Assembly: GCF_001274945.1 (NCBI RefSeq)
Contig: NZ_LILB01000001.1
Span: forward strand, 321,021-385,020
Reading direction: 5' to 3'
Source of the DNA: Viridibacillus arvi
Lineage (GTDB): Bacteria; Bacillota; Bacilli; Bacillales_A; Planococcaceae
DNA length: 64,000 nucleotides
Part shown: piece by piece, positions 8,265 through 16,820 of the stretch
Position numbering within the stretch: the first letter of the stretch is position 1
Layout of the letters: every line of letters begins with the position of its first letter
Made by a program: the position numbers and the translations under genes
The notes under the pieces: model-generated
Seen by the model: the letters and a program-made list of their open reading frames with translations, nothing else
Databases searched by the model: none
Told to the model about the DNA's origin: nothing

Positions 8265-9700
8265 TACATTGGCAAGTGATTATTCCATTAGTTGTTTTTT
8301 TAGTACTTATATTTGGAATTGGGATATGGGCGAATCGCCAAGTTATGCAATCAAATTCGTTCTTGCAAGAATATTTCCTTGGCGGACGTGAAATGGGCGG
8401 CTTCTTACTAGCGATGACAATGATGGCCACTTACGGTAGTGCTGGTAGCTTTATTGGCGGGCCAGGTGTTGCCTACAATACAGGACTAGGTTGGGTGCTT
8501 TTGGCAATGGCGCAGTTACCAGCTGGTTATTTCGTTCTAATGATTCTCGGTAAAAAATTTGCAATTATTGCTCGTAAATATCAAGCAATCACACTAATTG
8601 ATTTTTTACGTGAACGATATCAAAGCAAAACAGTTGTCATTGTATCCGCAGTTAGTATTATTCTATTTTTATTTGCTTCCATGGCGGCACAGTGGATTGG
8701 TGGGGCGCGATTAATTGAGTCATTAACAGGCTTAAACTATTCTGCTGCATTGTTTATCTTTGCAGGTGCTGTATTAATATATGTGATTATTGGCGGTTTC
8801 CGTGCAGTAGCATTAACGGATGCAGTACAAGGTTCTGTAATGGTTATTGGGACAATTATTTTACTTGTCGCAACGGTTATTGCTGGTGGTGGAATATCGA
8901 ATATAATGAGTGATTTAGTCGCTGAAAATCCTAATCTTGTATCGCCTTATGGTGCAGATCGTAGTTTAACACCATTATACGTATCGACATTTTGGATTTT
9001 AATTGGGATAGGTGTTATTGGCTTACCTCAAATTGCGGTTCGTGCCATGTCATATAAAAACTCAAAAGGCATGCATTCAGCAATTATTATTGGCACAATC
9101 GCACTAGCTACAGTAATGTTTGGCATGCATTTAATTGGTGTACTAGCACGTCCTGTATTACCAGGCGTAGAAATAGGTGATAAAGTGATGCCTTTACTGA
9201 CATTAAAAGTATTACCACCTTATTTAGCAGGAATTGTTCTTGCTGCTCCTATGGCAGCAATCATGTCTACGGTCAATGCTTTACTTATTTTAGTAAGTTC
9301 AACTGTTGTAAAAGATATTTACTTAAACTATATAAAACCAACTGCTTCAGACGCACAGATTAAAAAGGCAAGTTTCTATGTGACTACAGTGATTGGCATA
9401 GCAGTGGTATTAGTAGCTCTACGTCCACCAGATTTACTTATATGGTTGAACTTATTTGCTTTTGGTGGATTGGAATCTGTATTCCTATGGCCGGTTATAT
9501 TCGGTCTCTATTGGAAAACAGGAAACAAATACGGTGCGATTGCATCAATGATTATCGGGATTACATCTTATATCTACATCGATCAAATAATGCCAAGTGT
9601 ATTAGGTATGCATACGGTTACGTTGCCTATTATTTTATCTTTAGTAGCATTTGTTGTAGTAAGTCTTCTTACGAAGGACAAAGTTAATACTGGTAAATAG
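8261..9700 (+). CDS. panF: Sodium/pantothenate symporter
   Basis: A 479-residue sodium:solute symporter (SSS) family protein with about 13 membrane segments. PanF features include YFLGGREMGGFLLAMTMMATYGS at the N-terminus, RAMSYKNSKGMHSA in the middle and LAAPMAAIMSTVNALLI. The yhdT neighbour supports pantothenate (vitamin B5) rather than another substrate. It starts within the yhdT stop codon and is followed directly by a terminator. Confidence 0.88.
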   Translation: MIHWQVIIPLVVFLVLIFGIGIWANRQVMQSNSFLQEYFLGGREMGGFLLAMTMMATYGSAGSFIGGPGVAYNTGLGWVLLAMAQLPAGYFVLMILGKKFAIIARKYQAITLIDFLRERYQSKTVVIVSAVSIILFLFASMAAQWIGGARLIESLTGLNYSAALFIFAGAVLIYVIIGGFRAVALTDAVQGSVMVIGTIILLVATVIAGGGISNIMSDLVAENPNLVSPYGADRSLTPLYVSTFWILIGIGVIGLPQIAVRAMSYKNSKGMHSAIIIGTIALATVMFGMHLIGVLARPVLPGVEIGDKVMPLLTLKVLPPYLAGIVLAAPMAAIMSTVNALLILVSSTVVKDIYLNYIKPTASDAQIKKASFYVTTVIGIAVVLVALRPPDLLIWLNLFAFGGLESVFLWPVIFGLYWKTGNKYGAIASMIIGITSYIYIDQIMPSVLGMHTVTLPIILSLVAFVVVSLLTKDKVNTGK

Positions 9701-9710
9701 ATTATTTAAT

Positions 9711-9751
9711 AAGAAACACCAAACTTTCAATTATAAAGTTTGGTGTTTTTA
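9711..9751 (+). terminator. Terminator of yhdT-panF
   Basis: AAACACCAAACTTT pairs with AAAGTTTGGTGTTT around a short loop and is followed by T residues. Confidence 0.85.
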
Positions 9752-9787
9752 TGTGGAAAAATCGGTTAATAATTTTCGTGAAATCAA

Positions 9788-9816
9788 TTGACAGATAACT
9801 CTAACTGTTATATATT
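9788..9816 (+). promoter_or_regulatory. Strong sigma-A promoter of the small CxxC protein gene
   Basis: TTGACA (9788-9793), exactly 17 bases, then TATATT (9811-9816). It is the closest match to the sigma-A consensus seen in the window. Confidence 0.8.
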
Positions 9817-9834
9817 AATAAAAAATAATTAATT

Positions 9835-9846
9835 TGTTATATAACA
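9835..9846. promoter_or_regulatory. Palindromic operator candidate before the small CxxC protein gene
   Basis: TGTTATATAACA is a perfect 12-base palindrome just upstream of and touching the AGGAGGG ribosome binding site. A half copy, CTGTTATATA, overlaps the -10 box at 9805-9814 and is the exact inverse of 9838-9847. A repressor binding both could block initiation; alternatively the RNA hairpin could hide the ribosome binding site. Confidence 0.5.
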
Positions 9847-9858
9847 GGAGGGTTTCAT

Positions 9859-10017
9859 ATGGAAATGTATAGAGAAGGTTATGAAACATATTGTCTAGCT
9901 TGTGAAAATTATGGTATGGAGTCAATGAATTTTTATCTTTACGTGAGAAACTTAACAGTAGAGCAGTTAAACGCATTCAATCAACATACGAAGGGAAGTG
10001 GTGATTACGAAGTCTGA
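9859..10017 (+). CDS. Small CxxC-containing protein of 52 residues, function unknown
   Basis: A very strong AGGAGGG site seven bases before the ATG, a consensus-like promoter and a terminator right after the stop all support this short gene. The product is soluble and rich in aromatic residues, with YCLAC near residue 11, which could be a redox or metal pair. I do not recognise a family. It sits directly upstream of the cobalamin riboswitch but has its own promoter and terminator, so it need not share that regulation. Confidence 0.7.
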   Translation: MEMYREGYETYCLACENYGMESMNFYLYVRNLTVEQLNAFNQHTKGSGDYEV

Positions 10018-10035
10018 TGCCATAGCAATTTTATA

Positions 10036-10072
10036 AAAACCCTACCCGTTGCTAAATTAGGTAGGGTTTTGT
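10036..10072 (+). terminator. Terminator of the small CxxC protein gene
   Basis: AAAACCCTACC / GGTAGGGTTTT stem followed by a T-rich run, insulating the downstream cobalamin riboswitch. Confidence 0.85.
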
Positions 10073-10194
10073 TGTTTTTCTGTTAAATCAAGAGAAAAAA
10101 ATCTGAATTTTATCACAATACAAAAATCTAATTTACAATCTAAAACTTTTATGAAATACTTTAGATTAATAGACAATTAAATATTTCTTATAAG

Positions 10195-10356
10195 AGTGCT
10201 TATGTTCATCATAAGCTAATAGGGAAATCGGTGTAAATCCGATGCAGCCCCGCTACTGTAAGTGTGGATGAAATTGTTGCGAACCACTGGTGCATGTTAA
10301 ATGCGCTGGGAAGGGACAAGAGTAAATAGATACACAAGCCAGGAGACCTGCTTTTA
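10195..10356 (+). promoter_or_regulatory. Cobalamin (B12) riboswitch aptamer
   Basis: The conserved B12-element blocks are present in order: GGGAAATCGGTGTAAATCC, GATGCAGCCCCGCTACTGTA, CACTGG, GCTGGGAAGG and ACAAGCCAGGAGACCTGC (B12 box). The family binds adenosyl- or methylcobalamin and represses downstream genes when B12 is plentiful. It precedes the five-gene uptake locus that ends at 16624. Confidence 0.96.
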
Positions 10357-10450
10357 TAATGTAGTTTCAATCTTCGAGGGGGAGATTTGGAGCATCGAAG
10401 GCCATTTTTGTATATTTCTGTACATTTTTTTGGCATTTCGCCGTCCAAAT

Positions 10451-10482
10451 TCTCTTTACATTGCGTAAAGGGATATTTTTTT
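10451..10482 (+). terminator. Probable riboswitch-controlled terminator
   Basis: TCTCTTTAC and GTAAAGGGA pair (one G-U) around a short loop and are followed by seven T residues. It lies between the aptamer and the first gene, so it is the likely expression platform. A second hairpin near 10371-10401 (CTTCGA/TCGAAG) may be the competing structure. Confidence 0.65.
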
Positions 10483-10558
10483 GCCCTATTATATATATGT
10501 TCATCCTTTTGAAGTAAAAACTACAAATAATTCACAAAAAGATATGGGGGATTTCAAC

Positions 10559-12379
10559 ATGTACACAAGTAAATGGGTAAGAAAATGGGTAGCACCTATC
10601 GGAATGGCAAGTTTATTAGCATTTTCACAATTACCAGGACAATTGTCGACAGTAAACGCTGCAGAAAATACGTCAGCGACAGTTCAAGTACCAGCGAAAG
10701 ATATCAGTTATAAAAACGTTCTAAATTCAACAGCTGCATTTTTACTACAACAAGTGCCCAACCCATCATTTGGTGATGAAGACTATGTAACAGATTTCGC
10801 TCGTGCTAGCGTACCAGTTCCATCTAAATACTATGAAACTTACTATAACAACCTTGTTAAAGAAGTGAGTAGTAAAAAGGGTAAAATCTCTGAAGACGTT
10901 GGTAAATATTCAAAAGTCATTATTGCATTAACAGCAATCAATAAAGACCCACGTAATGTTGGTGGTTATGATTTAGTTAAATCTATGTATGATACATACT
11001 TGGCTACTGAAGAAGCAAAAAAATTAACAAACGGGAATAAATTTCATTTCTTAAACGCTATTGATACGAAAAATTATGATTTATCAACGGAATCGAAATA
11101 TGCAGAGATTACAAGAACGAAATTGGTAAATGATTTAGTAAAAGATCAATTTAAAGATGGGTCATTTGCGTGGGCTCTAGCATATGGGTCTGATAAAGAC
11201 TCAACGTCTATGACGGCTACTACTTTAGCACCTTATACAAAGGATGAAAAAGTAAAAGCAGCTGTTGAAAAAGCAAATGATTATTTAGGTAAAGAACTAG
11301 GTGAACAAGCCGGTTTCTACTCAGAGTGGGCAAAAGGTGACAGCCCTGAAACAGTATCTCAATTTATCATCAATTTAACATCTAATCAAACTAATCCAAA
11401 AACGGATCCACGTTTTATCAAAGGTGATGGTAACTGGGCAGTTTCTAACCTAGTAAGTTTTGTAGATAGTACTACGGGTGGATTAAAGAGCGGTTTATCA
11501 CTTAAAATTCCGAACTTAATGTCAACAGATCAAGGTTTACGTGCACTTGCTGCATATGACCGCTTTGAAAACGACAAAAACCGTATCTATGATATGTCTG
11601 ATGCTGCAGAATCTATTAAATTCTACGCAGTAGATATTGCTGCACCGGTAGTGGAGTCAATAGGTGATAGCGCCACTGTTGTTAAAGGAAAAGCTACAGC
11701 AAATGCGACTGTTTATATTTACAATAACAATAATTTATTGAATAAAGTTAAAGCTGATACTAAAGGGAATTTCTCAGTAACAATTAAAAAACAAGCAGCT
11801 GGAAGCAATATTATTGCAATCTCAGAAAATGCTGAAGGTGTAAGAAGTAACAATGCCTCATTAGTAGTTAAAGACATTACATCACCAATAGCCGCAACAG
11901 CTAACATAGTTAGTGATCAAACAACTAGTGTTAAAGGCAAAGCAGAAGCAGGTTCGAAAGTTACGATTTATAACGGCTCTAAGTTACTAGCATCAACAAC
12001 TGCTTCTACGAAAGGCACATATTCTTTAACAATCAAAAAACAAAAAGCTAATTCAACATTGAAAATTTATGTTACAGATGCGGCTAAAAATAAGAGTAAA
12101 GCATACACATTAAAAGTAGTTGATAAAACGGCTCCTAAAGCACCATCAGTTAAAAAGGTAACAAAGTCAAATAATAAAGTAACTGGTACTGCTGAAAAAG
12201 GCGCAAAAGTATATGTATTAAAAGGTAAAGCGGCTATCGGTAAAGGCACTGTAAATAGTAAGGGTCAATTTACTGTTAAAATTAATAATCAAAATGCTAA
12301 TACGAAATTAACAGTCTATGCCAAAGACAAAGCCGGTAACAAAAGTAACGCTACAAAAGTAACAGTTAAAACGAAATAA
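10559..12379 (+). CDS. Secreted alpha/alpha-toroid protein with Ig-like repeats, likely extracellular B12 binding
   Basis: A 606-residue exported protein. Residues 1-36 are a signal peptide (KWVRKW..., hydrophobic core, VNA-A cleavage). Residues about 45-360 form an alpha/alpha toroid of the prenyltransferase-like type related to the alpha domain of intrinsic factor and transcobalamin; typical stretches are KDPRNVGGYDLV, MTATTLAPYTKDEKVKAA, TDPRFIKGDGNW and TDQGLRALAAYDRFEN. Three Ig-like repeats of about 80 residues follow (about 361-440, 441-523, 524-606). No LPXTG, SLH or other anchor is seen. It is the first gene behind the cobalamin riboswitch and is followed by a DUF4430 lipoprotein, the counterpart of the transcobalamin beta domain. 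ATG at 10559 is the likely start, following GGGGG. Confidence 0.82.
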   Translation: MYTSKWVRKWVAPIGMASLLAFSQLPGQLSTVNAAENTSATVQVPAKDISYKNVLNSTAAFLLQQVPNPSFGDEDYVTDFARASVPVPSKYYETYYNNLVKEVSSKKGKISEDVGKYSKVIIALTAINKDPRNVGGYDLVKSMYDTYLATEEAKKLTNGNKFHFLNAIDTKNYDLSTESKYAEITRTKLVNDLVKDQFKDGSFAWALAYGSDKDSTSMTATTLAPYTKDEKVKAAVEKANDYLGKELGEQAGFYSEWAKGDSPETVSQFIINLTSNQTNPKTDPRFIKGDGNWAVSNLVSFVDSTTGGLKSGLSLKIPNLMSTDQGLRALAAYDRFENDKNRIYDMSDAAESIKFYAVDIAAPVVESIGDSATVVKGKATANATVYIYNNNNLLNKVKADTKGNFSVTIKKQAAGSNIIAISENAEGVRSNNASLVVKDITSPIAATANIVSDQTTSVKGKAEAGSKVTIYNGSKLLASTTASTKGTYSLTIKKQKANSTLKIYVTDAAKNKSKAYTLKVVDKTAPKAPSVKKVTKSNNKVTGTAEKGAKVYVLKGKAAIGKGTVNSKGQFTVKINNQNANTKLTVYAKDKAGNKSNATKVTVKTK

Positions 12380-12395
12380 TTTGAAAGAAATAGGA

Positions 12396-12424
12396 AGGGT
12401 GTTGGAGTTTATCTCCAGCACCCT
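12396..12424 (+). terminator. Intercistronic hairpin between the two B12-binding genes
   Basis: AGGGTGTTGGAG and CTCCAGCACCCT form a strong stem but no long T run follows (CTATTCCC). It may be a weak terminator or an mRNA-stabilising hairpin that sets a higher level of the first, secreted product. Confidence 0.5.
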
Positions 12425-12453
12425 ATTCCCATCTATAAGAAGAGGTGCGATAA

Positions 12454-13362
12454 ATGAAAAAGTTAATACCTTTATGGCTAATGATGATTTTCTCATTGAT
12501 CATTATTACAGGCTGTAAGATTCAATCTGTTGAAGAATATAATAATCAAACTGAGCAAGAACAAAGTGTTAAGGGAGACGGAGAGACTAAGGTAATTGTT
12601 AAAGAAGATAAAGGAGAAGAATCAACAAGGGAAGAAATAGAAAAAGATTTAACAAAAGATGCTAAGAAGCCAAAAAACGAAGAAGATGAAAAGTCCGAAA
12701 CAAAGCAAAAGGAATCAAAAAATGAAGAAGAGGTAACGCCAAAAAAAGAGCAACCAACTAGCACACCTAAAACTGATTCAACATCAACTTCGAAAACACC
12801 TAGTAAAGATACTTCGACTAGTTCAAATAAAGAAAAGCCAGCTAAAAGTCCTGCACCAACAAAAGATCAAAAGCCAGAAAAAGATAAAAAACCAGAAAAT
12901 AATAACGTCGCTCAAAAGCCAAGTAAGCCTAATAAAGAAGATGAAAAGAAAAAAGAATTTGTGACTATTTCAATTAGTGCTGCAACTTTGCTAACTCATT
13001 GGGATATGTTAAAACCTGCGTTACAGAGTGAAAAATACGTACCGAAAAATGGTGTGATTTTAAAGTCTACGAAATATGAGATCTTAAACGAAGACGAAAC
13101 GGTTTGGTCTATTATTAAACGAGCTACAAAAGAACATGGTATTCATATGGAATATGAAGGAGCGGGTGAAAATCAATATGGCTCTGTCTATATCGAAGGG
13201 ATTAATCACCTTTATGAATTCGATGCAGGGGAATTAAGTGGTTGGATGTATTCTATAAACGGGCAAACCCCTAATTATGGTGTGAGTGCAATTACCGTTA
13301 AAAATGGTGACAATATTCAGTTTCAATACACAGTCGATTTAGGCCGTGATATAGGTAGATAA
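12454..13362 (+). CDS. DUF4430 lipoprotein, transcobalamin beta-domain-like
   Basis: A 302-residue lipoprotein. The signal peptide ends in ITGC with Cys21 as the lipidation site. Residues about 25-165 are a low-complexity linker of Lys, Glu, Pro, Ser and Thr that could span the cell wall. The last 130 residues form a DUF4430 domain, the bacterial relative of the C-terminal beta domain of transcobalamin/intrinsic factor, with LYEFDAGELSGWMYSINGQ and GVSAITVKNGDNIQFQYT. The GAAGAGGTG site before the ATG is good. It sits between the secreted alpha/alpha-toroid gene and the ECF transporter genes, so a membrane-tethered lid that takes B12 from the toroid protein and passes it to the transporter is the natural reading; direct evidence is lacking. 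Confidence 0.85.
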   Translation: MKKLIPLWLMMIFSLIIITGCKIQSVEEYNNQTEQEQSVKGDGETKVIVKEDKGEESTREEIEKDLTKDAKKPKNEEDEKSETKQKESKNEEEVTPKKEQPTSTPKTDSTSTSKTPSKDTSTSSNKEKPAKSPAPTKDQKPEKDKKPENNNVAQKPSKPNKEDEKKKEFVTISISAATLLTHWDMLKPALQSEKYVPKNGVILKSTKYEILNEDETVWSIIKRATKEHGIHMEYEGAGENQYGSVYIEGINHLYEFDAGELSGWMYSINGQTPNYGVSAITVKNGDNIQFQYTVDLGRDIGR

Positions 13363-13386
13363 TGATTAAAAGGAGTAATAAGCATC

Positions 13387-14268
13387 ATGAAAGCATTTGA
13401 AACGTATCACCCCATTGTCCTTTTCGCATATTTTGCATCTGTCATCGGACTTTCCATGTTCTATATGCATCCAGTTTATTTACTTATTACATGTATTGGA
13501 GCTATTACATTAAATCTATTACTGAATAGAAAATCATTTATAAGTGGATTAAAGTTTTTCTTACCGATGTTTTTTATCGCAGCAATTATTAATCCACTTA
13601 TTAGTCATGACGGGGAAATCATTCTATTTTACATAGATTATAATCCTATAACATTAGAGGCTATTGTTTATGGATTTGCGATGTCCATTATGATTTGTTC
13701 AGTCATTTTTTGGTTTGGTTGTTATAACGTTGTAATGACATCTGATAAATTTCTTTATTTATTCGGTAAGGTATCCCCTGCACTAGCGTTGGTCATTTCA
13801 TTAACATTACGTCTTGTGCCGCGCTTTAAACATCAAATTACAGTTATTTCACATGCACAAAAGACAATTGGCATGGATATTTCAGCCGGCAATCCTTGGC
13901 AAAGAGTAAAAAGCGGGATTCGAATTATCTCCATTCTTATAACTTGGGCACTTGAAAATGCGATCGAGACCGCTGATTCGATGAAAGCACGTGGTTATGG
14001 TTTGAAAAACCGTTCCACATTCTCACTATTCGTTTTTGAAAAAAGAGATGGGTTTTTACTTGGGATTATATTAACTCTTCTTTTTATAAACATTCTTGGC
14101 AGTTACTTTGGTGTGACAACGTATTATTTTTATCCAACGTTTACTGAATTAACTGTAACTCCAATTAGTATAGGACTTTATATTTCTTATGCTAGTTTAC
14201 TAGTAATACCTATTGTGATAGAAATTCGGGAGGCAATTAAATGGCGCTCATTGAAATACAACATGTAA
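13387..14268 (+). CDS. ecfT: ECF transporter T component (EcfT/CbiQ family)
   Basis: A 293-residue membrane protein with five or six membrane segments of the CbiQ/EcfT family. It carries the cytoplasmic coupling-helix motifs, with the Ala-Arg-Gly signature ADSMKARGYG near residue 200, which contact the ATPases. AGGAGTAATAAGCATC precedes the ATG. It overlaps the ATPase gene by 28 bases. It is a dedicated, operon-encoded T component next to its own S component, rather than the shared housekeeping EcfT, which would make this a group I-type ECF system. Confidence 0.9.
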   Translation: MKAFETYHPIVLFAYFASVIGLSMFYMHPVYLLITCIGAITLNLLLNRKSFISGLKFFLPMFFIAAIINPLISHDGEIILFYIDYNPITLEAIVYGFAMSIMICSVIFWFGCYNVVMTSDKFLYLFGKVSPALALVISLTLRLVPRFKHQITVISHAQKTIGMDISAGNPWQRVKSGIRIISILITWALENAIETADSMKARGYGLKNRSTFSLFVFEKRDGFLLGIILTLLFINILGSYFGVTTYYFYPTFTELTVTPISIGLYISYASLLVIPIVIEIREAIKWRSLKYNM

Positions 14269-15947
14269 ATTTTCAATATCCAGATAAACAAGAGCGAGTA
14301 TTAGATGATATCAATTTAACAATTGAAGAAGGTGAATTTGCTGTTCTATGCGGCACATCTGGCTGTGGTAAAAGTACATTATTAAAACATTTAAAAAGAG
14401 AAATAGCTCCTCATGGTGATAAATCAGGGGTTATTCTTTATGGGGGTACTGCATTGGCCGATTTACCTGATCGAGTGGCAGCTTCTGAAATCGGTTTTGT
14501 TATGCAAAACCCTGAAAATCAAATTGTCACTGATAAAGTGTGGCATGAGTTGTCTTTTGGTCTTGAAAACTTAGGATTAGACACGATGACAATTCGACGT
14601 AGAGTGGCTGAAATGGCAAATTTTTTCGGTATTCAACAGTGGTTTAGGAAAAGTACGATGGAGTTATCCGGTGGCCAAAAGCAACTGTTAAATCTTGCAG
14701 CGATTATGGCTATGCAACCAAAGTTATTGATTTTAGATGAACCGACCTCTCAGCTAGATCCAATTGCGGCTACGGAATTCATCGGTACTTTGCAAAAGTT
14801 AAATAAAGAACTTGGATTAACAATTATTCTTGTAGAACATCGCTTAGAAGAGGTTTTTCCTATAGCAGATCGTGTTGTGGTCATGGAGAAAGGTCGCATT
14901 ATTTGTAATGATTCACCACAGGATGTTGCACAACAATTAAAAGCATTTGATGCCTATCATCCAATGATGCTAGGCTTACCAACACCAGTGCGGATTAATA
15001 ATGCATTGCAAATCAATGACGTTGTACCATTAACGATACGAGATGGACGAAATTGGCTTACAAAGCACTTTACTAATGAAGTACGTGCTTTAGATGGAAA
15101 ATTGAGTGCAGCCAATCCAACTGATGACATTGTTTTGGAAGTTAATGAGGCGTGGTTCCGTTATGAAAAGAATGCTCAAGATGTATTAAGAGGATTCTCA
15201 ATGCAAGTACGTGCTGGGGAGATTGTTAGTATTTTAGGAGGGAACGGCACAGGGAAAACAACCGCACTAGGTGTAATGTCAGGTTTATTTAAACCATATC
15301 GAGGAAAAGTCTTTGTTAATGGAAAAGCCATTAAAAAGTTTTCAAATGGCGAACTGTATCGTAATAATTTAGCTGTATTACCGCAGGACCCATTAACTCT
15401 ACTCGTTGAAAAGAGAGTACAACTTGAATTCGATAGTATAATCGACGTTTTAGGCATCTCAAAAGAGGCAGCTAATGTACAGCTAAATGAAATTATCAAA
15501 ACACTTAATATCGGTCATTTATTAGATAGTCATCCATATGATTTGAGCGGGGGAGAACAACAAAAAGTTGCTTTAGCCAAGGTTTTGTTATTAAACCCTA
15601 AAATAATCCTACTAGACGAGCCTACAAAGGGCATTGATGCATATTCTAAGGAAATATTCGCCGAAGTACTAAGAGCGCTTAAAAAGCGTCGTGTGGCCGT
15701 TGTAATGGTTACACATGATATTGAGTTCTCAGCGCAGTATTCTGACCGTTGTGCCATGTTCTTTGATGGCAATATCGTTTCTGAGGATGAACCAAAACTG
15801 TTTTACAGTGGAAATAATTTTTATACAACTGCAGCGCATCGAATGTCGCGTCATTTATATGATTTTGCAGTGACAAGTGAGGACGTGATTTCGTTATGCA
15901 AGCACAATCAACAGCTCGAGCAGACATCTACTCCCGTAAACGTCTAA
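14241..15947 (+). CDS. Fused double ECF ATPase (two ABC domains in one chain)
   Basis: A 568-residue protein with two complete ABC ATPase domains. The first has Walker A GTSGCGKST near residue 38, signature LSGGQKQ and Walker B LLILDEPTSQLD; the second has GGNGTGKTT near 332, LSGGEQQ and IILLDEPTKGID. It thus replaces the EcfA-EcfA' pair. A GGGAGG site precedes the ATG at 14241, inside the end of ecfT. It energises the B12-type transporter encoded by its neighbours. It ends 52 bases inside the S component gene. Confidence 0.92.
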   Translation: MALIEIQHVNFQYPDKQERVLDDINLTIEEGEFAVLCGTSGCGKSTLLKHLKREIAPHGDKSGVILYGGTALADLPDRVAASEIGFVMQNPENQIVTDKVWHELSFGLENLGLDTMTIRRRVAEMANFFGIQQWFRKSTMELSGGQKQLLNLAAIMAMQPKLLILDEPTSQLDPIAATEFIGTLQKLNKELGLTIILVEHRLEEVFPIADRVVVMEKGRIICNDSPQDVAQQLKAFDAYHPMMLGLPTPVRINNALQINDVVPLTIRDGRNWLTKHFTNEVRALDGKLSAANPTDDIVLEVNEAWFRYEKNAQDVLRGFSMQVRAGEIVSILGGNGTGKTTALGVMSGLFKPYRGKVFVNGKAIKKFSNGELYRNNLAVLPQDPLTLLVEKRVQLEFDSIIDVLGISKEAANVQLNEIIKTLNIGHLLDSHPYDLSGGEQQKVALAKVLLLNPKIILLDEPTKGIDAYSKEIFAEVLRALKKRRVAVVMVTHDIEFSAQYSDRCAMFFDGNIVSEDEPKLFYSGNNFYTTAAHRMSRHLYDFAVTSEDVISLCKHNQQLEQTSTPVNV

Positions 15948-16624
15948 TTTTCTCCAGTATCATTATATTTGTAGTTATTCCAATTATCATGCTTATTGGA
16001 GTGACTATCTTTAATGATCGTAAATACAATCTTATATCTATGATTATCGTATTATTAGCCTGTGTGCCATTCTTTGTTTCATTTGAAAGAAGAAAACCAC
16101 AAGCACGAGAAATTTTAACGATAGCTGTTATGTCGGCTATTTCTGTTGCAGGTCGTGCAGCATTCATTTGGATCCCTGCTTTCAAGCCAGTGACAGCGAT
16201 AACAGCTATTACTGGGTTTGCATTCGGAGCAGAAGCAGGATTTCTTACAGGAGCTACATCTGCCATAGCATCGAACATCTTTTTCGGACAAGGTCCATGG
16301 ACGCCATTTCAAATGTTCACATGGGGAATCCTTGGTTTTATCGCTGGTCTCTTAGGACAAAAAGGTTGGATGAAAAGCAAAATAGCACTCATTATTTATG
16401 GGGTTTTTGCTGGAATAATGTATTCCTTCTGTATGGACATTTGGACGGTCATTTCTTATGATGGGTTGTTTTCTTGGAAAAGGTATTTAATTGCTATGTC
16501 AACAGCTATTCCGTTTACAATTGTCTATGTAATATCAAATGTCGTTTTTTTACTCGTTTTAGCCAAACCGATTGGTGAAAAATTAGAACGAATAAAGGTG
16601 AAATATGGGATGTTGAATAACTAG
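15896..16624 (+). CDS. ECF transporter S component, predicted cobalamin-specific
   Basis: A 242-residue membrane protein with about six segments and the ECF S-component hallmark region (TAITGFAFGAEAGFLTGATS, then GPWTPFQMFTWGILGFIAG). It is the substrate-binding subunit of the transporter formed with the T component and fused ATPase just upstream. The cobalamin riboswitch and the B12-binding-type extracellular proteins in the same locus predict vitamin B12 or a corrinoid as the substrate, comparable to CbrT. The start overlaps the ATPase gene by 52 bases, and an internal start could be used. Confidence 0.85.
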   Translation: MQAQSTARADIYSRKRLIFSSIIIFVVIPIIMLIGVTIFNDRKYNLISMIIVLLACVPFFVSFERRKPQAREILTIAVMSAISVAGRAAFIWIPAFKPVTAITAITGFAFGAEAGFLTGATSAIASNIFFGQGPWTPFQMFTWGILGFIAGLLGQKGWMKSKIALIIYGVFAGIMYSFCMDIWTVISYDGLFSWKRYLIAMSTAIPFTIVYVISNVVFLLVLAKPIGEKLERIKVKYGMLNN

Positions 16625-16630
16625 AAAAGA

Positions 16631-16685
16631 AAAAGAACTGTTTCGAAAGTCGTTAATCTAGACTTTTAAAACAGTTCTTTTTTTG
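16631..16685 (+). terminator. Terminator of the B12 uptake locus
   Basis: AAAGAACTGTTT pairs with AAACAGTTCTTT, enclosing a second small stem, and a T run follows the S component gene. Confidence 0.85.
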
Positions 16686-16820
16686 ATGCAGCTTGCTTTC
16701 ATACTCAACGAATAATCGAACCTATGGACTCTGAGTTCTTTTTAATTTTTTTAAAGGGTAATATAAACATTGTTGGAATTATGTTAGAATTTCATTTATT
16801 CCAGTAAGGAGGGTCACACA

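Noticed and set aside
15176..15927. Several minus-strand frames of 72-107 codons
   Set aside because: They are antisense shadows of the second ATPase domain.
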